64,000 nt of DNA. Source: Ruegeria sp. HKCCD4315. Its GTDB lineage: Bacteria; Pseudomonadota; Alphaproteobacteria; Rhodobacterales; Rhodobacteraceae. The stretch is taken from assembly GCF_013112245.1 (NCBI RefSeq), contig NZ_WVRN01000001.1, positions 2,050,501 through 2,114,500 on the forward strand, read 5' to 3'. Position numbers and translations under genes: made by a program. Below the pieces are notes generated by a model. It did no database searches and had not been told where the DNA came from. It saw nothing but the letters and a program-made list of their open reading frames with translations. Positions 8,400 through 16,113 of this stretch are shown in pieces; position 1 is the stretch's first letter; every line of letters begins with the position of its first letter.

Positions 8400-8474
8400 G
8401 GCCCGTTCGTCTATCGGTTAGGACGCCAGGTTTTCAACCTGGAAAGAGGGGTTCGATTCCCCTACGGGCTGCCA
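8400..8474 (+). tRNA. tRNA-Glu (anticodon TTC), copy 2
   Basis: Sequence-identical to copy 1 over all 75 bases and separated from it by 24 unrelated bases, so this is a tandem gene duplication and probably one dicistronic transcript. It ends only 9 bases before the stop of the convergent V-ATPase subunit A gene, with no obvious terminator between. Confidence 0.97.
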
Positions 8475-8483
8475 TTTCCTTCG

Positions 8484-10325
8484 CTAACTTCCGAACTTTT
8501 CGCGACACAGGTCTTCGATCTGAGTCCAGATCGATTTGTATTCCGGTGTGTTTTCCGCTGCATAATGGAAGTTCTTCATCAGCCCGGTCAGCTGCGTGAA
8601 CACCTGCCGTACTTCGGCTTTGTCCGAGAAGGCCGCCGTAGACTGTGTGACATCATAGACAAGCTTGAACGTCATTTTCTGCCGCTCCAGCGGTACGGTC
8701 GCATCAACCTTGTCGAAGGCGTCCTGCTGCAGATAGACCATGTCAACAAACAGCGCTTTTTGCTGGGTGACAAAGTCTTCGATCGTGACACCCTCTTCCC
8801 CCGTGACCTGCATCATCTGGTCAACTTGTTCGCCCTTTTCGATCAGGGCGATCAGGTCGCGCACTTTATCCGACCAGCCCGGTTCGGCGTTCCTGTCGTA
8901 CCAATCCGACAACTGGTCGGTGTACCGAGACCAACTGAGCATCGGGTCAACCGCCGGATAAAAGCGTTTGTAGGCACGCTCGGACGACAGGCCGAGGAAG
9001 CACTTGACCGTCGACAGGGTGGATTGGGTCACCGGCTCGTCAAAGTTGCCGCCCGCAGGTGAAACCGTTCCGATCAGCGTCAGGCTGCCCAGATCACCGT
9101 CATTGGTTTTCAGGGCCCCTGCGCGTTCGTACAACCCTTTGATAGAGCTTTCCAGGTAGGCAGGGAACCCTTCCTCGCCGGGAATTTCCTCAAGCTTGCC
9201 TGATGTTTCCCGCATGGCTTGCGCCCAGCGGCTGGTGCTGTCGGCGATCAGCAATACGTCATAGCCCATCTGGCGATAGTATTCGCCCAAGGTAATGCCG
9301 GTGAAGATAGATGCCTCGCGCGCTGCAACCGGCATGGATGAGGTGTTACAGATGATGATCGTTCTGTCCATCAGGCTGCCGCCCGTGGTTGGATCGGTCA
9401 TCTTCGGGAACTCTTCGATGGTTTCCACCACCTCCCCTGCCCGTTCACCGCAGGCCACAACGATCACGATATCGACCTTTGCGTTCCGCGCGATCAGGTT
9501 TTGTAGCACGGTCTTGCCTGCCCCGAACGGTCCGGGAATACAGGCGGTTCCGCCGCGGGCAATCGGGAAGAAGGTGTCGATCAGACGTTGCGAAGTCAGA
9601 ACAGGCTCGGTCGGATACAGGCGCTCGGACAAGATGCGTTTCAGGATGTTTTCCGGCAATGGCCGTCGAACCGGCCATTTCTGCGACAGGGTCAGAGTAT
9701 GCTCGCCCCCGTTTTCGTCTTCCAGACGGGCCACAATGTCATGGATCGTGGCCGCGCCTTTTTGTACCCAGACCACCTTGTACGTGCCGGACCAATTGAA
9801 CGGCAGCATGATCTTGTGGCTGAAGTGGCCTTCGGGCACTGTCCCGATACTATCCCCGGCGGTTACTGTGTCGCCAACTTTGACCGAAGGCGTGAAGGAC
9901 CATTTCGCCAGTTCATCCAAGGGTGCCACATCTGCACCGCGCGGCAGGAAGGTGCCAAATTCGGCGGCCACTTTGGGCAGAGGCGATTGCAACCCGTCAA
10001 ACACCTGCCCCAATAGTCCCGGCCCCAGCTCAACCGACAGCAACTGACCCGATTGCTCAACCGGATCGCCAACGGCCACACCGTCGGTACTTTCATAGAC
10101 CTGTACGTCTGCGGTATCTCCACGCACACGCAACACCTCGGCTTTCAGACGTTCCTGACGCCCACCGGGACCGGGGCGCGATGGCAGGATGAATACCACT
10201 TCGTTTTTGACCAATTGGCCGGGCTGACCGGTCGCATCCGGGTTGGCTTGTATTTGCACAAGCCCTTCCTGAACCGAGACGACCCGCGCGGTCGAGGTTT
10301 GCTTAGCTGAGGTTGGGGCTGTCAT
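8484..10325 (-). CDS. atpA: V/A-type ATP synthase catalytic subunit A
   Basis: 613 residues. Catalytic subunit of the V/A-type rotary ATPase. The Walker A motif is GPFGAGKT (265-272). The extra non-homologous region that separates V/A-type A subunits from F-type beta is present between about 120 and 210 (FLPRGADVAPLDELAKWSFTP). The STSRWAQAMRE segment lines the nucleotide site. It is the last gene of the seven-gene operon, overlapping the DUF2764 gene by 4 bases. Rhodobacterales normally depend on an F-type synthase, so this is an accessory, ion-pumping enzyme by inference. Confidence 0.95.
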   Translation of the reverse strand: MTAPTSAKQTSTARVVSVQEGLVQIQANPDATGQPGQLVKNEVVFILPSRPGPGGRQERLKAEVLRVRGDTADVQVYESTDGVAVGDPVEQSGQLLSVELGPGLLGQVFDGLQSPLPKVAAEFGTFLPRGADVAPLDELAKWSFTPSVKVGDTVTAGDSIGTVPEGHFSHKIMLPFNWSGTYKVVWVQKGAATIHDIVARLEDENGGEHTLTLSQKWPVRRPLPENILKRILSERLYPTEPVLTSQRLIDTFFPIARGGTACIPGPFGAGKTVLQNLIARNAKVDIVIVVACGERAGEVVETIEEFPKMTDPTTGGSLMDRTIIICNTSSMPVAAREASIFTGITLGEYYRQMGYDVLLIADSTSRWAQAMRETSGKLEEIPGEEGFPAYLESSIKGLYERAGALKTNDGDLGSLTLIGTVSPAGGNFDEPVTQSTLSTVKCFLGLSSERAYKRFYPAVDPMLSWSRYTDQLSDWYDRNAEPGWSDKVRDLIALIEKGEQVDQMMQVTGEEGVTIEDFVTQQKALFVDMVYLQQDAFDKVDATVPLERQKMTFKLVYDVTQSTAAFSDKAEVRQVFTQLTGLMKNFHYAAENTPEYKSIWTQIEDLCREKFGS

Positions 10326-11014
10326 ACGCTTGCTCCCTCAAAATCGATATCGGCGACATCGGCCATGGCCTGCTGCGCCAGTTTCTCAAATCGCTTGGCC
10401 GCTTCGGTGGCGCTGCTTTGTGCCCAGCGGTCAAAAATGTTCCAGATTAGGACGTAGATTGCGACCGCCTCGAAATCGAACATATGGCGGGCCGCGTGTC
10501 GCTTGAGTTGCTTTTGGCTGATCGACAAAAGCAGACGTTCCAGTCCAAGCGGATCTTCGTCTTCGAGCAATTGGTGCGCCTCTTTCAACCACGGCATGGG
10601 CGTATCCAGCCCAAATGTAGGATCGGTCCAGTGGGCTGGAATGTGGCGGCTCCATCGTCCGACGCCGAATGGGCCTGAAGGCGCGGGCTCTCCTCGTTTT
10701 CTCAGGCGCAGTGCCGCAATGACCGAGCGGAGTTCCATGCGTTCCATGAAGAGTTTGCGCAAGGTGGGCTGTGGGATGTCCTTCAACGCCTGTTTACAGC
10801 GCTGGATCGCCTGAACGTCTGTGACATCCATGTCATACGCGCTCCAGCTTAGTGTGTGTTCCAGCACATTCAGGACCTTGGCATCATCCGCTGTCAAAGC
10901 CGTCAACCGACGCTCGAGCCTGATACGCGAAAGCGGAGGCTGTTTGGCAACAAACAAGCGCTCCGACCCCGGAAGACTGCACATCAACGCGATATAGGCG
11001 TCCTGTTTTGACAT
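10322..11014 (-). CDS. DUF2764-family V-ATPase-associated protein
   Basis: 230 residues from the ATG at 11014, one base after the subunit E stop, with AAGGGG upstream. Mostly helical, with a YIALMCSLPGSERLF N-terminus typical of the DUF2764 proteins that sit between E and A in bacterial V-ATPase operons (Chlamydia and Bacteroides type). No recognisable subunit C (the d-type coupling subunit) is encoded in the operon, so this protein is the best candidate for that coupling role; that is inference. It overlaps atpA by 4 bases, implying coupled translation. Confidence 0.8.
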   Translation of the reverse strand: MSKQDAYIALMCSLPGSERLFVAKQPPLSRIRLERRLTALTADDAKVLNVLEHTLSWSAYDMDVTDVQAIQRCKQALKDIPQPTLRKLFMERMELRSVIAALRLRKRGEPAPSGPFGVGRWSRHIPAHWTDPTFGLDTPMPWLKEAHQLLEDEDPLGLERLLLSISQKQLKRHAARHMFDFEAVAIYVLIWNIFDRWAQSSATEAAKRFEKLAQQAMADVADIDFEGASV

Positions 11015-11015
11015 C

Positions 11016-11693
11016 TCAGCGGATGACCCCTTCCAACACGGCACGAAACCGGGGTTGCAGATGTTCCATCAACAACGAAGCCACCGCCTTGTCGGTCAGG
11101 TCCAGAACCACGCCCTGATCTTCCGCCCGCACGCGGATACCTTCCTGATTGTCATCGGTTGTGTGTAGTTCAACATTCTCGCGCAGCATCTTCGCCGTCA
11201 GTCCAAGAACATACTTCGTCAACTTACCAGACTGAATGTCATCCGCGTTTTGCTTGATGTCCTCCTGTGTGGCGACCTTGACAGGCAAAATGACCTGAAC
11301 CTTGCCGTGAAGATTGACCCCCTCACTGGCCCGACCGACAACCTCAAGGATCATTTGCCTAAGAAGCTCAGGATCGGACATCTCTTTGGTCACAAGGCGT
11401 TCAACGTCTTCTTTGAAGCGATCTGTCAGACCGGCCTTCATGGTCAGTACAGCGTCCCGCATCGCGGTGTTCAACGCCTCCTCACCCGCTGCACGGTAGT
11501 TGTCGGATTCTGTGCGGGCTTTCTTTTTGAACTCATCGGCTTCGCGTTTGGCATCTGCCAGAATGTGCGCGGCCTCGGCCTTGGCGTCTTCGCGCAGCTT
11601 TTCGGCTTCGGCCTGACCTGCGGCAACCCCATCGTTGCGCAGCTTGTCGATCAGGGCATCAACGCCATGTGAAATTGCTCCGGTCTGTGCCAT
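11016..11693 (-). CDS. atpE: V/A-type ATP synthase subunit E (peripheral stalk)
   Basis: 225 residues. The first ~90 residues form a long charged helix (AEKLREDAKAEAAHILADAKREADEFKKKAR) as in the peripheral stalk subunit E. The C-terminal globular domain, with VEVILP-like strands, follows. It links the catalytic head to subunit I. The stop/start overlap with the K gene is one base (11693). No separate subunit G/H partner for the stalk is seen in the operon, which is also the case in Chlamydia-type operons. Confidence 0.88.
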   Translation of the reverse strand: MAQTGAISHGVDALIDKLRNDGVAAGQAEAEKLREDAKAEAAHILADAKREADEFKKKARTESDNYRAAGEEALNTAMRDAVLTMKAGLTDRFKEDVERLVTKEMSDPELLRQMILEVVGRASEGVNLHGKVQVILPVKVATQEDIKQNADDIQSGKLTKYVLGLTAKMLRENVELHTTDDNQEGIRVRAEDQGVVLDLTDKAVASLLMEHLQPRFRAVLEGVIR

Positions 11694-12136
11694 CAGCTGA
11701 TCCCCGCACTAATGACCAAGGCGAATACAAAGGCAAAAACACCAAAGCCTTCGATGATCGCAGCCGGTGCGAGCGCGAGGCCAAAAATTTCGGGCTTTTC
11801 CTTGGTGGCGTTGATTGCCGCTGCACAGGCCCGACCTTGCCAGATACCGCAATACATCAGTGCAATGCCGGACAGGATGCCAATGCCGAACAGCCCCCCT
11901 GCGTTTTCCGGCGTCACAGCGCGGTTCAGGGTGAACATGATGACAATCCCATAGATCACCATCGTGGACGGAAAGGCCGAAACGCCGACGAAACGACCAT
12001 AGCCGCCTTCGGTTTCTGTCATGGCTCCGATACTGGCCATCCCCGCAATCGAACAGCCAATGGCGCTTGCCGCAGCCCCCAACGCCATAGGCGCGTAGAT
12101 GCCCAGCCAACCCAGTGTAAGAACAAGCTCATTCAT
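11693..12136 (-). CDS. atpK: V/A-type ATP synthase proteolipid subunit K
   Basis: 147 residues in four transmembrane helices (two fused hairpins), the membrane rotor ring. The ion-carrying carboxylate is Glu129 in helix 4 (PAAIIEGFGVF), and Gln100 in helix 3 is conserved. The helix 2 position that is Gln in the Na+-binding Enterococcus NtpK (in the TQGxYG motif) is Met59 here (PSTMVIYG). That argues for proton rather than sodium coupling, but weakly. It overlaps subunit I by 4 bases and subunit E by one base. Confidence 0.92.
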   Translation of the reverse strand: MNELVLTLGWLGIYAPMALGAAASAIGCSIAGMASIGAMTETEGGYGRFVGVSAFPSTMVIYGIVIMFTLNRAVTPENAGGLFGIGILSGIALMYCGIWQGRACAAAINATKEKPEIFGLALAPAAIIEGFGVFAFVFALVISAGIS

Positions 12137-13929
12137 TCCTGAACCTCCTTGCGGGCAAACGGACGAAAGACGATGCCTTCATCCGGCAGACCCCATTTAA
12201 AGAATTCGATGTAATTGAGACGTAAGCCGTGGACGACGCCGCTCATCATAGCGAGGGCGAAATTCAAAACGTGACCAATGATCAGGATCAGCAACCCAAA
12301 CAGAATGCCTGGCCCCTTCAGCGCCTGCATGACGGAAACGGCCAGATCGTTGAACGTGATGGCCAGCGATGCCGAAGCAAGTCCCAGCGCGAACAGGCGC
12401 ATATAGCTGAGCACGTCGCCAAAAGCGCCCATTGCTCCGGCAAGGCTTTGCACGCCCTCAATCAGACGCCAGATCCAGTCTGTCGGCTTTTGGATGATCC
12501 GCTCGCTGGAAAACAAGACAATGGCCACAACGCCAAGGATCAGGATCGCCGACCCCGGCACAGGTGATTTGCCGCTCATATAACTGAGCCACAATACAAA
12601 CCCGCCGATCAAGGCAGCAATCCAACCCAGATTGGCAATCGCCTTGCGTTGCCCCCATGCCGCGCGGGCCGCAAGTGCGTTGGCAAGAACCAGATGCAAG
12701 ACGCCAACCACAATCGACACCATCATCATGGCCCCGAAATTGTTCAAATCCAGTACCTTGAGCTTGGCAATGACCGACCCCTCGGGCGGAGCCACGCCAA
12801 AATAGCTGCCAACCAAAATACCATACAGGATCGTCGCCCCCGAAATGATCAGCCCGTAAAGCCGCCAAGACCGTTGACCCGCAGTCCCGCCCATTCGCTT
12901 CCAGAACAGCAAAAGGCCCAGCAGGATTACGGCGCCGTATCCCGCATCTGCCACGATCATTGCGAAGAAGAACGCGAACGAGGCTGCGACGATCACGCTG
13001 GGGTCCCAATCCTTATAGCCAGGCACTTGATAAAACAGCGCCAAGTCCACAGCAGAACTACGTTTTTCAGGCTGTTCCAACAATGTGGGCGGGTTATCTT
13101 CCGGCCCCGGTTCTTCGATCAGAACTGCCGCATCTTTTGCTTTCGCCAATTCCAATACAGCATCCACCCGATCTTCGGGGACCCACCCCTGCACAGCAAA
13201 CATCGCCTCATCGTCGCGCACCTTTTGCGTAGCATGGGCCAGTTCGGCGGCGCTTTCAGCTACGGACAGGTTTTGGCGCATCAAGGTCAGATAGCGGGTT
13301 TGCGCCACGCGCTCAGCCTCGAGCGCCTCAAGCGCGATTTCGGCTTCCTCCAGTTGCGCCTCAAGCTCGTGAATGGGCAACGAGCCCACATGTGTGCGCG
13401 GGATCGGAAGAATGTCATCGTCGGGTTCGTCGGGTGAGATTAGAACCGCGTAAAGAAACCGGTGATCTTCTTCCAAAATCGCCCAGGGCAATTTGACCTC
13501 TGACAGAGCTTCACGGTGTTTGAGTGGCAACTGATAGAACCACAGCCGATTGCCTGCCAACACATCCGTTGGCGGGAAGTCCAGATCACCCCACGGACGC
13601 ACTTGGGCGATACGATGCGCCAGAAAGTCCCGCCGGTCCATCGTACCCCGTGTACGCTGCATGAGGTCAGTCACCTCATGCACAAAGCGGTCCATGTCAA
13701 AATCGGGGTCTCGCTGAATCTGGCGCCGTGGCTCGGGAACTTCTGCAAGGAAACGCAACGCCTTATACGCTTCTCTTGCACCACGCTCGCTGATCTTTTC
13801 TGGTTCATTTGGTGGCGGAACAAGTGGCAGAACATGCATACAGCCAAGGTCTTGTAGCGCCTCAAGCGTATCTGCCTTGTGCTCTGCAGGCCCGACCAGA
13901 GACATCTTCTTCAATCGCGCGACACTCAT
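12133..13929 (-). CDS. atpI: V/A-type ATP synthase subunit I (a-subunit homologue)
   Basis: 598 residues, close to bacterial NtpI length. The N-terminal ~300 residues are cytoplasmic with coiled-coil stretches (LEAQLEEAEIALEALEAERV). The C-terminal half has about 7-8 membrane helices. The essential ion-channel arginine is Arg511 in SYMRLFALGLA. It forms the stator half-channels against the K ring and anchors the peripheral stalk. It overlaps K and D by 4 bases at each end, so translation is tightly coupled. Confidence 0.93.
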   Translation of the reverse strand: MSVARLKKMSLVGPAEHKADTLEALQDLGCMHVLPLVPPPNEPEKISERGAREAYKALRFLAEVPEPRRQIQRDPDFDMDRFVHEVTDLMQRTRGTMDRRDFLAHRIAQVRPWGDLDFPPTDVLAGNRLWFYQLPLKHREALSEVKLPWAILEEDHRFLYAVLISPDEPDDDILPIPRTHVGSLPIHELEAQLEEAEIALEALEAERVAQTRYLTLMRQNLSVAESAAELAHATQKVRDDEAMFAVQGWVPEDRVDAVLELAKAKDAAVLIEEPGPEDNPPTLLEQPEKRSSAVDLALFYQVPGYKDWDPSVIVAASFAFFFAMIVADAGYGAVILLGLLLFWKRMGGTAGQRSWRLYGLIISGATILYGILVGSYFGVAPPEGSVIAKLKVLDLNNFGAMMMVSIVVGVLHLVLANALAARAAWGQRKAIANLGWIAALIGGFVLWLSYMSGKSPVPGSAILILGVVAIVLFSSERIIQKPTDWIWRLIEGVQSLAGAMGAFGDVLSYMRLFALGLASASLAITFNDLAVSVMQALKGPGILFGLLILIIGHVLNFALAMMSGVVHGLRLNYIEFFKWGLPDEGIVFRPFARKEVQE

Positions 13930-14531
13930 GTCAAAACCTCTCGCGCGTGTTTGCGTTTGGAGATTTTTGACCGCACGACCGCCTGCATCTGTTCGTCACT
14001 CAGATAGATGCGAATCTTCTTGATATTGGCCTTGGCGCGGGGGATCAGAACCTTTTCGAACAGGTTGACCCGCTGCGTAATCGTGGCCACGGCCTTGTCG
14101 AAAATACGCACGCGTTCTTCGGCGATTTTAACCCGCAGGCGCGCTTCGATCATGTCGTGCAACAACTGTGCGGCGGCATCAACCCAATGAGGTTTGGCCA
14201 GTACCGAATAAGGACGCACAACAACTTCGATCCGGTCAAGGTCAGGCATCTTGACGCCAACCACGTTGACCTCTTTGACCTTGTAATCCTTAAGCTCAAC
14301 CAACCCGTCCAGATCGATACCCTGCTGGGCCAACATAGGAAGCTTTTCGCCCACCTGCTGCGCTAGGGCCTTAACCTCATGCTCAAGGCGTTTGACGTCC
14401 TCGCGCGCTTTCACCCGTTCGGCCATCAACTGCTGGCGCTTCAGGTCCAGCGACGGCAGGAACCGCTCATAGCTTTTCAGCTGCGTCTGCTGGCGGGCCA
14501 GCGACGATTTATTCAGCTGCAACCGCGCCAT
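13926..14531 (-). CDS. atpD: V/A-type ATP synthase subunit D (central rotor stalk)
   Basis: 201 residues from the second ATG (14531). GAAGGA lies 5 bases upstream of it, whereas the ATG at 14537 would sit directly on that site. The N-terminus MARLQLNKSSLARQQTQLKSYERFLPSLDLKRQQL is typical of the D subunit, and both ends form long antiparallel helices. Its start lies inside the atpB gene (23-base overlap), and its end overlaps atpI by 4 bases. No subunit F (the small rotor partner) is found in the operon. Confidence 0.92.
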   Translation of the reverse strand: MARLQLNKSSLARQQTQLKSYERFLPSLDLKRQQLMAERVKAREDVKRLEHEVKALAQQVGEKLPMLAQQGIDLDGLVELKDYKVKEVNVVGVKMPDLDRIEVVVRPYSVLAKPHWVDAAAQLLHDMIEARLRVKIAEERVRIFDKAVATITQRVNLFEKVLIPRAKANIKKIRIYLSDEQMQAVVRSKISKRKHAREVLT

Positions 14532-15870
14532 TGGCATCCTTCGGGAAATACTTGTCGATCAAGGCCTGCTTCATCAGCAACTGTTCCGGCGCAAAGCACT
14601 CGGCCAGCGTTTTCCAGCCAAGATCCAACGCGTCTTCAAGTGGGATCGAGACGTTAATGTCCATGAACCGCGACCGGAACAGGGCGCCAAACTTCAGCAA
14701 CTGATGGTCGTAGTCAGACAAATCAAACGCCATCGCCTGTTTTTGCGCGGCATCGCGACTTTCGGAATAGAATCGGATCATCGTATTCATGATCTGCCCG
14801 TGATCTTCGCGCGTGGTCTTGCCGATTACATTCTGCTTTAGGCGCGACAGGCTGCCGAACGGATCAATCACCCCAGAGTGGAGATAGAACTGGCCTTCGG
14901 TAATGTAGCCGGTGTTGTCCGGCACTGGATGGGTCACGTCGTTGCCGGGCATGGTGGTCACGGTTAGCACCGTGACAGATCCACCCTTGGCATAATCGCA
15001 GGCTTTCTCGTACCTGCGTGCCAGCTGCGAATAGAGATCACCCATATAACCACGCTGCGAGGGCACGCGTTCCTGACTTATCCCCACTTCTTTCATTGCA
15101 TCGGCATAAGCTGTCATGTCGGTCAGCAGAACAAGCACGCGCTTGCCCTCCTCTACCGCGAATTTCTCGGCCACCGCCAAGGCCATGTCAGGGACCAACA
15201 ACCGCTCGACCAGAGGATCCATCGCCTGATTGACGAACATCACAGTGCGCGAGAACACGCCCGCATCCTCGAACGACGTGCGGAAGGTGTGGTAATCATC
15301 AAAGATCAAACCCAGACCTCCGAAGACGACAATATCCGCATCCGCCTGGATACCGATTCGGCTGAGGAAGGCGTTGAAGGGTTCGCCCGAGACCGAAAAG
15401 ATCGGGATTTTCTGGCTTTCGACCAGCGTGTTGAACACATCGATCATCGGTACATCAGTGCGGATCATCTTGTTTGGCACAGCCCGTTCCGCCGGGTTCA
15501 CGGTAGGTCCGCCAATGTCGGTTCGGGGTTCAGAAGACAAGTCTGGTCCACCGTCAATCGGCACACCTGCGCCATCAAAAACCCGCCCCAGAATGTTGGC
15601 CGAATACGGCGTTTGCATCGGATGGCCCAGAAAGGTCGCCGTCGCCTCGGTCGAGATTCCTTTGGTCCCGGAAAACACCTGAAGCGTCACAACATCCCGG
15701 TCGATGAAGATCGCCTGTGCCAATGTTTTACGGCCGTCTACGGTCTCGATCACTGCAAGGTCGTTGAACCGAACCGCAGGGTTTCCATCGCCCTCAACCG
15801 GCACCCGTACCTTGATCGTGTCCCCCACAATTTCCAGAACTCGCGTGTACTTCAACAGGCTTCGGGACAT
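14509..15870 (-). CDS. atpB: V/A-type ATP synthase regulatory subunit B
   Basis: 453 residues from the ATG at 15870 (MSRSLLKYTRV, site GAGGAT); an in-frame start at 15930 adds a leader without family match. Non-catalytic nucleotide-binding subunit: the Walker A position reads SVSGEPFNAFLSRIG rather than GxxxxGKT, normal for B. VLTVTTMPGNDVTHPVPDNTGYITEGQF is a strong family signature. It is the first gene of the operon, so the promoter should lie in 15871-16113. Confidence 0.94.
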   Translation of the reverse strand: MSRSLLKYTRVLEIVGDTIKVRVPVEGDGNPAVRFNDLAVIETVDGRKTLAQAIFIDRDVVTLQVFSGTKGISTEATATFLGHPMQTPYSANILGRVFDGAGVPIDGGPDLSSEPRTDIGGPTVNPAERAVPNKMIRTDVPMIDVFNTLVESQKIPIFSVSGEPFNAFLSRIGIQADADIVVFGGLGLIFDDYHTFRTSFEDAGVFSRTVMFVNQAMDPLVERLLVPDMALAVAEKFAVEEGKRVLVLLTDMTAYADAMKEVGISQERVPSQRGYMGDLYSQLARRYEKACDYAKGGSVTVLTVTTMPGNDVTHPVPDNTGYITEGQFYLHSGVIDPFGSLSRLKQNVIGKTTREDHGQIMNTMIRFYSESRDAAQKQAMAFDLSDYDHQLLKFGALFRSRFMDINVSIPLEDALDLGWKTLAECFAPEQLLMKQALIDKYFPKDANGAVAAE

Positions 15871-16113
15871 TACACATCCTCGCTGGTTCAAGTTGTTTTT
15901 TGCAAACCGCGCCGCGTCGTTCACCGGCATTTTTTATAATAACAACCCTAGCTTACAACGAATTCACAATTTGGCAAATGAGTTCGATTTCACCCGCCCT
16001 CGGATGCCCGAGCGTCAATTACTAAAAATTTAGTTTGACACATGCGCGACAAATCGCTGATGCTGTCTGGCATCCGGTTACCGCCGGAAACCATAATCTT
16101 TGGGAGGAGACAG
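15871..16113. promoter_or_regulatory. Divergent promoter region, V-ATPase operon / glycerol-type importer
   Basis: 243 bases between divergent operons. On the plus strand TTGACA (16035-16040) is a good -35 box, but the -10 is weak. Next to it, CTAAA-AA-TTTAG (16022-16033) is a small inverted repeat that could be an operator. On the minus strand an AT-rich TTATTATAAAAAATG stretch near 15930-15945 could supply the -10 for atpB. All are suggestions from base pattern only. Confidence 0.4.

Noticed and set aside
8301..8474. Tandem repeat read as a CRISPR or phage attachment array
   Set aside because: Each 75-base unit folds as a complete tRNA-Glu with a TTC anticodon; only two copies and no integrase nearby.
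8379..9062. 227-codon plus-strand frame beginning in the second tRNA-Glu
   Set aside because: It starts within a tRNA region and runs antisense to V-ATPase subunit A; composition is shadow-like.
12649..13437. Long plus-strand open frame (262 codons) opposite V-ATPase subunit I
   Set aside because: It is antisense to a well-supported gene and shows His/Arg-rich, low-complexity composition with no family pattern; a typical shadow in GC-rich DNA.
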